Source: Acidobacteriota bacterium (lineage in GTDB: Bacteria; Actinomycetota; Actinomycetes; Actinomycetales; Micrococcaceae). From it: a stretch of DNA of 9,268 nt. A program made the translations under genes and the position numbers. Under the pieces are notes generated by a model. That model worked only from the letters and a program-made list of their open reading frames with translations. It had not been told where the DNA came from and did not search any database. The DNA lies in contig JABBNV010000042.1 in the NCBI GenBank assembly GCA_019352125.1, forward strand, positions 942 to 10,209. Direction: 5' to 3'. Positions 1-7,075 of this stretch are shown here, piece after piece; position 1 is the first letter of the stretch, and each line of letters opens with the position of its first letter.

Positions 1-1
1 G

Positions 2-991
2 CGAGGCTCGGACGCTGTCATGTTCTTCCAGTGGCGGCAGAGCCGGCAGGGAGCCGAGAAGTTCCACTCGGCCATGGTCCCGCATGCCGGAACAGACACA
101 CGCGTCTGGCGGGAAGTGGTGGAGCTGGGCGCCACATTGAAGGCATTAAGTGCGGTTCAGGGATCGCTCGTGGAGTCGCAAACCGCCATCATCTTTGATT
201 ACGAGGCGTGGTGGGCCAGCGAGCTGGATTCTCATCCTAGCGAAGACGTTAACTACCTTGACGTCCTGCGTGCCTTCCACCGGGAATTGTTCCTGCGTGG
301 CATCACGGCGGACATTGTCCACCCCGGCGCCGACCTCAGCGGATACAAGCTCATCCTGGTGTGCACGCTCTACAGCGTCTCAGATGCCTCTGCTGCCAAC
401 ATCGCAGCCGCGGCTGAGAACGGGGCCACCGTACTGATCAGCTACTTCAGCGGCATTGTGGATCAGGACGACGCCGTTCGCCTGGGCGGATACCCCGGAG
501 CGTTCCGCGAGTTGCTGGGCATCAACGCCGAGGAGTTCCACCCCTTGCCGGAACACGGCACGGTTGAGCTGGACAATGGCTGGACATGCCGGGTCTGGAG
601 CGAGGACCTCCGCCTCGCTGGAGCCGAGGCCGTGGCTTCGTTCACCGAGTACCCTCTGGCAGGACAGCCTGCGCTTACCCGGCGGCCAGTGGGGAGCGGA
701 ACCGCCTGGTATCTAGCCACTTTCCCGGACACTGCGGGGATAGCCAGCCTGGTTGACTCGCTGATTGCAGAGTCCGGCGTAGCGGCACCGGTTATTGCGA
801 CGCCCGGAGTTGAACTAACGCGTCGCCGAGGCGCCGACGGGGCAAGCTACCTGTTCGCCATCAACCACACCGATGCGGACGCCAACGTGGCAGCATCGGG
901 CAGGGAATTGGTGACCGGCGTCCAATTCTCCGGCACAGTCCGGGCCGGTGCCGTGGCCGTGGTCGAAGAGGGCACCAAGTCCAGAGCCTAA
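2..991 (+). CDS. GH42 beta-galactosidase, C-terminal half (5' partial)
   Basis: Family 42 enzymes remove terminal beta-D-galactose from oligosaccharides, usually in the cytoplasm. The reading frame is open from base 2, before the first ATG at base 20, so that ATG is internal and the gene begins outside the window. The first residues (GSDAVMFFQWRQS, then EKFHSAMVPHAG at bases 59-94) are the characteristic end of the GH42 TIM barrel. The trimerisation domain follows from about base 176 (SQTAIIFDYEAWW), and a small C-terminal beta domain runs from about base 775 to the TAA at 989-991. The 329 visible residues are roughly half of a usual protein of about 670-690 residues. The catalytic glutamates lie upstream and cannot be checked. 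The gene converges on the minus-strand operon. The family call is secure, but the exact galactoside substrate (lactose, galactan or arabinogalactan oligomers) is not known. Confidence 0.93.
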   Translation, partial: RGSDAVMFFQWRQSRQGAEKFHSAMVPHAGTDTRVWREVVELGATLKALSAVQGSLVESQTAIIFDYEAWWASELDSHPSEDVNYLDVLRAFHRELFLRGITADIVHPGADLSGYKLILVCTLYSVSDASAANIAAAAENGATVLISYFSGIVDQDDAVRLGGYPGAFRELLGINAEEFHPLPEHGTVELDNGWTCRVWSEDLRLAGAEAVASFTEYPLAGQPALTRRPVGSGTAWYLATFPDTAGIASLVDSLIAESGVAAPVIATPGVELTRRRGADGASYLFAINHTDADANVAASGRELVTGVQFSGTVRAGAVAVVEEGTKSRA

Positions 992-1004
992 ATGAATCGA
1001 GAGG

Positions 1005-1064
1005 AAAAACGAACAGGTGCGTTGCAGTCCGCGGGCTACTCCCTTGGACCACAGCGCACCTGTT
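1005..1064 (-). terminator. Rho-independent terminator of the minus-strand operon
   Basis: A perfect 10-bp inverted repeat (AACAGGTGCG at 1012-1021, CGCACCTGTT at 1055-1064) encloses further pairing: 1022-1024 with 1052-1054 (one G-U), 1027-1030 with 1046-1049, and 1033-1035 with 1041-1043. Read on the minus strand the stem is followed after two bases by CGTTTTTCC, a five-base U-run from 1009 to 1005. It begins just after the DUF624 stop codon at 1066-1068. On the plus strand there is no immediate T-run, so any role in ending the GH42 transcript would be weaker. Confidence 0.75.
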
Positions 1065-1065
1065 A

Positions 1066-1821
1066 TCAACGGGAGGTTTTGCTCCTATCGTCGGTCAACA
1101 CTGGCCCAGCGGGAACGCGAGTTGCTGTAGTGACGAACGCGAAATGGGCATTACTCCATGACACAAAAAGCAGAATAGACGGAGCAAGGCAGGCGCCCAG
1201 AACAGGCTGGGCGAGCACGGCAAGCGCGATCCCACCCAGACAGGCGAGGCTCAGCAAGCCAAAATACCAATACCGCACGGTGACATAGAGCGAAAGGCCT
1301 ACAAGGCGCCAAAGACGCAACTGCGGGTAAAGGACTGAGCCGGCAAGGGCTGTGAACCCAGCTGCAACCGCCGTCGCCGCGATGACACAGAGAAGTGGCG
1401 TTGCGAGAGCTCCCACTGACGAGCCTGCGAGGAAACTGAGATCGGCGAGGCACATTCCGAGCGTTGCGAGCGTGAGCGCACCAAGGGCAGTGCCGCGCCG
1501 GAACGTCTGGGCGTAGGCACGCCAGAAGTCGCGGACGGGCTCCGTCGAACCGTCCTGCATGGCCCGAAAGGCCCCCATTGCCCCCGCGATTGACGGGCCA
1601 ACAGTGACCGCCAGCACTACGAAGAACGGCCACGCGGCCGTCGGGTCGTTTGATGCTGCAGAGAAGACCAGAAGGGGAAGGTTGGACACGGCGAGCATGA
1701 TATTCACAACCAAAAACAAATAGATATGCCCAAAAAGCGTCGTGAAAGTTCCGTAGTGGAGATTGGGCAGGATACGGCGTTTCCGTGTGGCGGCCGCCGA
1801 GTTAGGGGACGTCGCGCTCAC
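1066..1821 (-). CDS. DUF624 (YesL-like) membrane protein
   Basis: This is a 251-residue integral membrane protein of the DUF624/YesL family. Members recur beside CUT1 sugar-ABC transporter genes in Firmicutes and Actinobacteria, but their molecular function is not established. Hydrophobic stretches lie at about residues 30-55, 62-86, 110-131, 136-160, 173-205 (possibly two passes) and 207-225. The charged loop DFWRAYAQTFRRG at 98-110 resembles the conserved family loop. The start is GTG at 1821-1819, overlapping the TGA of the upstream permease as GTGA, so translational coupling is likely. No in-frame start lies further upstream. Being last in the operon, directly before the terminator, it may be a transporter accessory or membrane-assembly factor, which is inference only. 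Confidence 0.85.
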   Translation of the reverse strand: MSATSPNSAAATRKRRILPNLHYGTFTTLFGHIYLFLVVNIMLAVSNLPLLVFSAASNDPTAAWPFFVVLAVTVGPSIAGAMGAFRAMQDGSTEPVRDFWRAYAQTFRRGTALGALTLATLGMCLADLSFLAGSSVGALATPLLCVIAATAVAAGFTALAGSVLYPQLRLWRLVGLSLYVTVRYWYFGLLSLACLGGIALAVLAQPVLGACLAPSILLFVSWSNAHFAFVTTATRVPAGPVLTDDRSKTSR

Positions 1822-2744
1822 CCCTTCATCCCGCTGGTGGCGATGCCCTGGATGAAGTACCGCTGACCAAGGAGGAAGATGATCAGAATGGGGATGACGG
1901 AGATCACGGAGCCGGTCATGATCATGCCGTATTCCGCGTCGTACTGGCCAATGAACGATTGCAGGCCAATCTGAATCGTCCAGAGCCTGTTACTGGTCAG
2001 GTAGATGAAGGGGCCCATGTAGTCGTTCCATGTATTCACGAATGTCAACAGGGCCAAACTGGCCAGCGCCGGCTTGGAAAGCGGCAGGATAACTCGAGCC
2101 CAGATTCCATATTCGCTCAGCCCGTCAATCCGCGCAGCTTCGCACAGTTCGTCGGGAATGGTCATGTAGAACTGGCGCATCAGGAAGACACCAAACGCAC
2201 CAAAGGCCTGGAGGAGAATCAGGGACCAAAAAGTGTTCGTCAGGCCCATCTTTTCCATCATGATGTACTGCGGCACCATGTAGGACTGCCATGGTATGGC
2301 GATCGTGCCGATGTAGGCCATAAAAAGGACGTCGCGGCCCTTGAACCGTATTTTGGCGAAACCGTATGCCGCGAAGCTACCGGTGAGCACCTGAAGGCCG
2401 GTGATGATGACGGCAAGATAGGCGGTGTTCTGGATGTACCCCATCATCGGCACCTTGCCCCAGATCGCCGCATAGTTGGACCACTGGAAGTTGTCCGGGA
2501 TCCATTTGATGGGCACGGCGAAGATCTCGTTGTTGGTTTTCAACGATGCCGACACCATCCACAGGAAAGGAATCATGACGACGGCGAGCATGAGAACAAG
2601 GGCCATGTAGAGGGCAGCGACACGGATTCGCCGCCCCCGCGTCCGCCCAGTGCCCTTCGACGACGGCGTCAAACGCCGCCGTGAGCTTTTTCCGGTTGAT
2701 GTGCGGTCAAGTTCCCGGTCGAGGTCTGTGGAGATGGTGGACAT
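1818..2744 (-). CDS. CUT1 sugar ABC transporter permease, MalG-like
   Basis: One of the two membrane subunits of a carbohydrate importer of the CUT1 (MalFG) class. The 308 residues start with an unusually long basic cytoplasmic tail (residues 1-42, rich in R, K, S and T), followed by six predicted transmembrane segments near 43-65, 107-128, 138-160, 172-192, 226-246 and 275-295. The EAA loop that docks on the ATPase is at 202-225 (EAARIDG, then ILPLSKP). The C-terminal IATSGMKG is typical of MalG-type subunits. The ATG at 2744-2742 shares its A with the TGA of the preceding permease (TGATG), with a purine-rich AGGCAGG about 8 bases upstream. It presumably forms a heterodimer with that permease. 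Substrate specificity cannot be read from it. Confidence 0.95.
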   Translation of the reverse strand: MSTISTDLDRELDRTSTGKSSRRRLTPSSKGTGRTRGRRIRVAALYMALVLMLAVVMIPFLWMVSASLKTNNEIFAVPIKWIPDNFQWSNYAAIWGKVPMMGYIQNTAYLAVIITGLQVLTGSFAAYGFAKIRFKGRDVLFMAYIGTIAIPWQSYMVPQYIMMEKMGLTNTFWSLILLQAFGAFGVFLMRQFYMTIPDELCEAARIDGLSEYGIWARVILPLSKPALASLALLTFVNTWNDYMGPFIYLTSNRLWTIQIGLQSFIGQYDAEYGMIMTGSVISVIPILIIFLLGQRYFIQGIATSGMKG

Positions 2745-3667
2745 CAGCGTTCCTGCCTCTGCTGGATCTTGTATTGAACGAGAGTGACGGTGAGGACAAT
2801 GACGAATAGCGTGAACGAGATCGCCGACGAGTAACCAAAGTTGCCCTGCAGAATGCCGTTTTGGTAGACAAGCTGGGACAGAACCGTGGTGGAACGCCCC
2901 GGGCCGCCACCTGTCATAACAACAATCAGGTCGAAGACCTTGAAGCTCGCGACTGTGAGCATCACCATGACGAAGAACGTCGTGGGGCGGAGCGCCGGAA
3001 CTGTCACATTCCAGAACCGCTGCCAGGCCCTCGCCCCATCCATCTCAGCCGCTTCATACAATTCGCGCGGGATGGCTTGCAGCCCGGCCAGGTACAGAAC
3101 CATGTAATAGCCCATATCACGCCAGACGCTCGTAATAATGACCGCTGGTAGCGCCCAGGCAGTGCTGTTGGTCCAACCCGGTGGGTTGGCAATACCGATG
3201 AGGCGCAGGAACTGGTCAATCGGGCCGCCATCCGGGTTGAACAGCATATTCCAGACAATAGCGACGGCGACAAGTGACGTTATGTAGGGCAGGAACATTG
3301 CCACCCGAAAGAACCCAATGCCCTTGAGCTTGTGGTTCATGAGCATGGCCAGCCCGAGGGAGACCGCAAGGGTCAGCGGAATATGACCCAACGCGTACAA
3401 GGCGGTGTTTTGCAGAGCCACCCAGAAGCTCTCGTCCGCGAGCATCGTCTGAAAATTCTTAAGCCCCACAAACTTCGGAGTGCTGTACGAATTCCAGCTC
3501 ATGACGGAGAGCGCAAGACCCGCGATCACCGGGATGAGCGTGAAGAGGGCGAATCCGATGAAGTTGGGCAGGATGAAACTCCAGCCGACCAACGCCGCAC
3601 GACGCTGCAGCTTCCTCGGCCTCTGCCCTGCGGCCGCTGTTTGACGGCGCGTGGTGAGGATGGACAC
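2744..3667 (-). CDS. CUT1 sugar ABC transporter permease, MalF-like
   Basis: The partner membrane subunit of the CUT1 importer, 307 residues. The basic N-terminus (1-23) precedes a first membrane helix at about 29-56. Further helices fall near 85-110, 119-141, 172-195, 229-251 and 281-298. The EAA loop is at 205-228 (EAAEMDGARAW, then VPALRP), and the family signature FDLIVVMTGGGPGRST lies at 245-260. The start is GTG at 3667-3665, chosen because GGAGG sits 5 bases upstream; no ATG is nearby. That ribosome site lies in a small hairpin (3669-3684). The gene is 56 bases downstream of the binding-protein gene and overlaps the MalG-like gene by one base. No large periplasmic P2 loop as in E. coli MalF is present, which is normal for Gram-positive homologues. 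Confidence 0.95.
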   Translation of the reverse strand: MSILTTRRQTAAAGQRPRKLQRRAALVGWSFILPNFIGFALFTLIPVIAGLALSVMSWNSYSTPKFVGLKNFQTMLADESFWVALQNTALYALGHIPLTLAVSLGLAMLMNHKLKGIGFFRVAMFLPYITSLVAVAIVWNMLFNPDGGPIDQFLRLIGIANPPGWTNSTAWALPAVIITSVWRDMGYYMVLYLAGLQAIPRELYEAAEMDGARAWQRFWNVTVPALRPTTFFVMVMLTVASFKVFDLIVVMTGGGPGRSTTVLSQLVYQNGILQGNFGYSSAISFTLFVIVLTVTLVQYKIQQRQER

Positions 3668-3668
3668 G

Positions 3669-3684
3669 AGAACCTCCGGGTTCT
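3669..3684 (-). promoter_or_regulatory. Hairpin holding the ribosome-binding site of the MalF-like gene
   Basis: On the minus strand AGAACC and GGTTCT pair perfectly around the loop CGGA. The Shine-Dalgarno GGAGG is formed by the last three loop bases plus the first two of the 3' arm, and the GTG start follows directly. Partial occlusion could lower permease translation relative to the binding protein; this role is inference. The stem is short (6 bp). Confidence 0.4.
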
Positions 3685-3723
3685 TGGTCAGGTGGACTTA
3701 GTTGTCACACCAGACCGTGCTGG

Positions 3724-5028
3724 CTATTTGCTGGCGATCACTGGCTTGACACGCGAATTCATCTCGGCGATAGCGTCCGAAATTGACTTCGAACCCGTCA
3801 TGATCAAGTCATGCTCCTCTGTCAGAATCTGGTCAACTTGTGAGGAGACCGGGCTGACCGGCATTTCGAGTTTGACAGTATCGGGAGAGAAGGCTGCCTT
3901 GGAAAGATCATCGTTGGGCATACCCTTGTTGGCAAAGTAGGCCGTGGTGATAGCCGATTCCTGGAGCGAGGGGACAATGCCGACGGCGGCGACTGCCTTG
4001 GCACCCTGCTCCCCCGCAGCGAAGGTGATGAACTTCTGGGCAGCGTCCGAATTCGCCGCTTTCTTGTTCACGGCGAATGCTGTCGGAGAGCCGAACGTAG
4101 TGACCTTGCTCCCCGCACTGACCTGAGGCATCGGCGCGATGGCCCAGTCCACACTGGTCTTGCCTGCGGCCTTATCCGCCAGCAGCGCCGAGATCTCCCA
4201 TGACCCCATGGGCATCATGGCCGCCTGGCCAGCTTCGAAGAAGGAGTTATAACTGGTCTTGTTATTCTTCTCAGTTGCGTAGTCCATGATGGCACCGGCC
4301 TTCTGTAGGTCGAGGCTCATCTGGTACTGGGGAGTGAAGAAGGAGTAGTCACCTCCCAGGAGGTTGCCTCCGGTTTGAGCTGAGGAGATCGCCTGCACAA
4401 CGGACCGCCAAGTGTGCTGGTACGCGCCGTAAACCTTGGCGCCGCTGGCCGTGGTGCCGGTGGCCAGCTTCTTGGCGAGGTCAGCATACTGGTCCCACGT
4501 GATGTTCTTCGGGTACGCCAGTCCTGCTTTATCGAAGAGCGTCTTGTTGTAAAAAAGAACCCAAAAGTCTGAGCGGTACGGTGCAGCGTAGTATTTGCCG
4601 TCAACGTTGAAAGCGTCGAGGTTGGCGAGTTTGCTTGCTGGGAGCTGGTTCTTTACCAAGTCCGTGAGATCAGTAATTTGACCTCTCGACGAGTACTGGG
4701 AGTAGTCAGTCACGTTCTTCACGGCCAGCACATCTGTCTTGTCTCCGCCGGCGAGCATCGTGGTGATCTTCGCTTCGTAGTCGGCGGCAAGGATGTCTAC
4801 CGGTTCAATCACAATATCCGGGTTAGCGGCTTGGAAGGCGTCGAAGAGTGCCTTGAACTCAGGGGTGGTTGCATAACTCCAGACCGCCACCGTCAAGGTC
4901 GTCTTGCCGCTAGCGTTCTGCACACTCCCAGTGCCAGCCGCTCCGCTACACGCAGCCAGGCCGAGTGTTGCGGCTGCGCCAAGCGCGCCGGTGACGAAAG
5001 TACGTCGCTTCATTGCGAATTGCTCCAT
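3724..5028 (-). CDS. Sugar ABC transporter substrate-binding lipoprotein (CUT1)
   Basis: Extracellular, lipid-anchored receptor that captures the oligosaccharide and delivers it to the two permeases. The 434 residues carry a lipoprotein signal peptide: basic KRR at 7-9, a small-residue hydrophobic core, and lipobox LAAC at 24-27 with Cys27 as the lipidated residue. The mature protein has the hallmarks of extracellular binding protein family 1: VAVWSYATTPEFKALFDAF from 47, DGKYYAAPYRSDFW at 143-156, LFYNKTLFDKAGL at 158-170, and MGSWEI at 274-279. Two starts are possible. ATG at 5028 has GGAG 8 bases upstream, and ATG at 5013 (residue 6) has GGAG 9 bases upstream. The second gives the more usual MKRRTF beginning. 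RRTFV resembles a twin-arginine motif. It lies between the DUF2264 gene (76-base gap) and the permeases. The ligand is unknown. Confidence 0.95.
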   Translation of the reverse strand: MEQFAMKRRTFVTGALGAAATLGLAACSGAAGTGSVQNASGKTTLTVAVWSYATTPEFKALFDAFQAANPDIVIEPVDILAADYEAKITTMLAGGDKTDVLAVKNVTDYSQYSSRGQITDLTDLVKNQLPASKLANLDAFNVDGKYYAAPYRSDFWVLFYNKTLFDKAGLAYPKNITWDQYADLAKKLATGTTASGAKVYGAYQHTWRSVVQAISSAQTGGNLLGGDYSFFTPQYQMSLDLQKAGAIMDYATEKNNKTSYNSFFEAGQAAMMPMGSWEISALLADKAAGKTSVDWAIAPMPQVSAGSKVTTFGSPTAFAVNKKAANSDAAQKFITFAAGEQGAKAVAAVGIVPSLQESAITTAYFANKGMPNDDLSKAAFSPDTVKLEMPVSPVSSQVDQILTEEHDLIMTGSKSISDAIAEMNSRVKPVIASK

Positions 5029-5040
5029 TGCAGGTACTCC

Positions 5041-5056
5041 ATTTCTTGATTTCTTG
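5041..5056. repeat. Tandem 8-bp repeat in the leader of the binding-protein gene
   Basis: ATTTCTTG occurs twice in direct tandem (minus strand: CAAGAAAT twice), immediately 5' of the GGAG sites of the binding-protein gene. It is an A-rich, probably unstructured stretch that could help ribosome loading, or may be chance. The rest of the 5029-5104 gap shows no convincing promoter. The only stem in it is weak, AGTGA with TCACT at 5088-5092 and 5105-5109. Confidence 0.35.
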
Positions 5057-5104
5057 ATGATCAGACAATTTTGAATATCAGTCGACGAGTGAGCCCCGGC
5101 GACG

Positions 5105-7075
5105 TCACTGGTCGGAGCCGATGACCTCCGAGAGGTTAAGGGCGGAACTCAGTCCGTCCGTCCAGTTGATCTCGACCTGGCCGCCGTCCCCGTCGAGAAA
5201 ACGCACGCGAGGAGCCCCCGTGGCAACGTGTGCCGAGCCCGTCAGCGCCAGAGCTGCGACATGCCAGATACCGGGCTTGGCCGTCCCCTGCGTCTCGAGC
5301 CATGGCGTGGACGTAACCTGACCGAGCGGACTCGCATCTGAGTCCCGCTGCACGCCGGCGGCAGGCAACCCCCCGAGCCCAACGGCCACGCTGCTGAGCC
5401 CGGCCGATGAAACTTCTGCGAGACCACTAGTGTGCGGTGCATCGGAGGACAGCGGCCAGCCACCGAGCCGCAGACGACCGGACTCCACCCCGTCCTCGGT
5501 TGCGACTCGAACAAACCGTAGCTCCCAGGCCCCACGGACCAGAGAGACTGTGGCCACGCTGGGTCCCATGATTACCTGGCCCGCGGCACCATACCCATGA
5601 CGCTCAGAATGGGGGTCTGGATCTACCCAATGCGCTTGGGACACGGACGCGCCCAGGAGCATCCCGTCATCGAGCGCGCGACACGCAACGGTACGGAAAC
5701 CGGCACGGTGACTGGGCCGTCCGTGGCTGTCGATCAGGACGACGCTCTGGTCCAGCGGGCTTTGCTCAAGCATGGGATCGAGAACAGGTGAGGTCGCCGT
5801 CGAATATCCGAATCTGGCGTACAGGGGCGCATCCGTCACTGCAGCGCCTGGGTGTGAGTGATCCGTTCCGTGATTGATGACGCGGATAATCCCGTCAGAT
5901 GCAGTGCCACTGATCAGCCACCCAGGAGCAGCGGCCACCGTAGCGACGTCGCTCTCGTCTATGGGCAACGGTGATTCTTTCTCCGTCCAGACTGGGTGGT
6001 CCGCAGGAAGCGCTAGCCCCAAAAGCCCCTTGGAAGCCCAGTAGGGTGAGCCAGGCCCGGAGTAGCTTTGAGCCAATTTGCGCCACTGTCCATGCCAACC
6101 CAGGGTGAGCACTCCGTCAGCCCCAAAAGCGCCGGCGTCAGCGAAATGCTTCAACATTCCACTGGCCGCTCTGCGAATCGTGCCAGGCACGAGCGTACTC
6201 GACCCACTCATGGCTCCAGCCCAGAATGGAGCTGCTGCCGCAAACCTGTAGATAAGGGACCGGCCTTGAACCAGTGGGGAACCGTCGCGTCCCACCAGAC
6301 GGACCGCGTCCTCGAGATAGCGGTCAAGGTGAGAGAGGTAAGCCTCTCGACGTGGCCCAGCGTATTCATCATCGGAATTGGCCATCTGGAGCCACAAGAC
6401 GGGATAGAGATGTAGCGCCCAACCCGCGTAGTGGTCGAATGAGCGCTCGGTTCCGTCCGAATACCAGCCGCCGTCGCGGACAAAGGTGTCGTGGAGAGCA
6501 AGGTCCGCTTCCATATCCTCCCGAGACCAGGACGCACCAACAGACCGAAGAAATTGTTCAACTACGATGCGGAACCAGACCCAATTGATGGGTGGGTACT
6601 TTGCACCAATGACCGTGGATAGCCAGTCGACAACGTTGGCCTTGACCCGGTCATCCAGACGGTCCCAGATGAGAGCACGCGTCATCGACAAGCCAAGCGC
6701 AATCGCAGCCGCTTCAACTTTGGCTTGATCGTGCTCGTCAGGGCGAACCCAGCGGTAGGGATGCGAAGGATCGGTCCCGGACGCGATCCCTTCCGCATAC
6801 CACTCCGCCAGGCCCAGATTATCTTCTCCCCGGCTGCCAGCGAGCCGGAAGGCCGCCGCCATGAAGGTACGTGCAAACCCTTCCAGCCCATCGACATCCG
6901 TGCCGTATCCGCCAGGAGCTCCCGGCATGACCAGTCGAGAGTTGCCCGGCCCCACAAACTGGCGGGTACTCAGGAGCATAGAGTCCGCGATGTGCTCCCA
7001 GGTTTGCCGGGTGTAGCCGGTGTAGGGAGAGAGTGAGTAGTCACGTTCAGGCGCACTCGCAAGAATATGGTTCAT
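5105..7075 (-). CDS. DUF2264 domain protein, probable (alpha/alpha) toroid carbohydrate-active enzyme
   Basis: A 656-residue protein with no signal peptide, so probably cytoplasmic. The first 370 or so residues match the DUF2264 pattern: NWVWFR at 164-169, GGWYSDG at 202-208, RSFDHYAGWA at 211-220, GRSLIYRFAAAAPF at 271-284, and GPGSPYWASKGLLGLALP from 340. The remaining 280 residues look like a beta-rich domain. The aromatic and acidic repeats fit an (alpha/alpha)6 barrel. I recall DUF2264 proteins being associated with CAZy family GH154 (beta-glucuronidase), but I am not certain. ATG at 7075 overlaps the dehydrogenase TGA as ATGA and is preceded by AAGGTGA, indicating coupling. Its place between a dehydrogenase and a sugar importer supports intracellular processing of an imported oligosaccharide. 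Activity on a uronide is inference. Confidence 0.85.
   Translation of the reverse strand: MNHILASAPERDYSLSPYTGYTRQTWEHIADSMLLSTRQFVGPGNSRLVMPGAPGGYGTDVDGLEGFARTFMAAAFRLAGSRGEDNLGLAEWYAEGIASGTDPSHPYRWVRPDEHDQAKVEAAAIALGLSMTRALIWDRLDDRVKANVVDWLSTVIGAKYPPINWVWFRIVVEQFLRSVGASWSREDMEADLALHDTFVRDGGWYSDGTERSFDHYAGWALHLYPVLWLQMANSDDEYAGPRREAYLSHLDRYLEDAVRLVGRDGSPLVQGRSLIYRFAAAAPFWAGAMSGSSTLVPGTIRRAASGMLKHFADAGAFGADGVLTLGWHGQWRKLAQSYSGPGSPYWASKGLLGLALPADHPVWTEKESPLPIDESDVATVAAAPGWLISGTASDGIIRVINHGTDHSHPGAAVTDAPLYARFGYSTATSPVLDPMLEQSPLDQSVVLIDSHGRPSHRAGFRTVACRALDDGMLLGASVSQAHWVDPDPHSERHGYGAAGQVIMGPSVATVSLVRGAWELRFVRVATEDGVESGRLRLGGWPLSSDAPHTSGLAEVSSAGLSSVAVGLGGLPAAGVQRDSDASPLGQVTSTPWLETQGTAKPGIWHVAALALTGSAHVATGAPRVRFLDGDGGQVEINWTDGLSSALNLSEVIGSDQ

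Noticed and set aside
992..1288. 98-codon plus-strand frame directly after the GH42 stop
   Set aside because: It runs through the terminator hairpin and into the antisense of DUF624. There is no ribosome site of note and the sequence is not protein-like.
1959..2684. 241-codon open frame on the plus strand opposite the MalG-like permease
   Set aside because: Its translation is rich in His, Asp, Gly and Arg with no recognisable family, while the opposite strand encodes a complete permease with an EAA loop. It is an antisense shadow in GC-rich DNA.
3668..3723. Possible attenuator terminator between the binding-protein and permease genes
   Set aside because: The only stem near the stop codon (CCAG with CTGG, 3710-3723) is 4 bp with a 6-base loop and no T-run follows.
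3332..3940. 202-codon plus-strand frame across the permease and binding-protein junction
   Set aside because: It crosses the 3' end of one well-supported gene and the 5' end of another on the opposite strand, has low-complexity charged content and no family motifs.
5029..5104. Internal promoter before the binding-protein gene
   Set aside because: Candidate boxes such as TTGTCT or TTCAAA have no acceptable -10 partner at 16-18 bases, so read-through from the upstream promoter is simpler.
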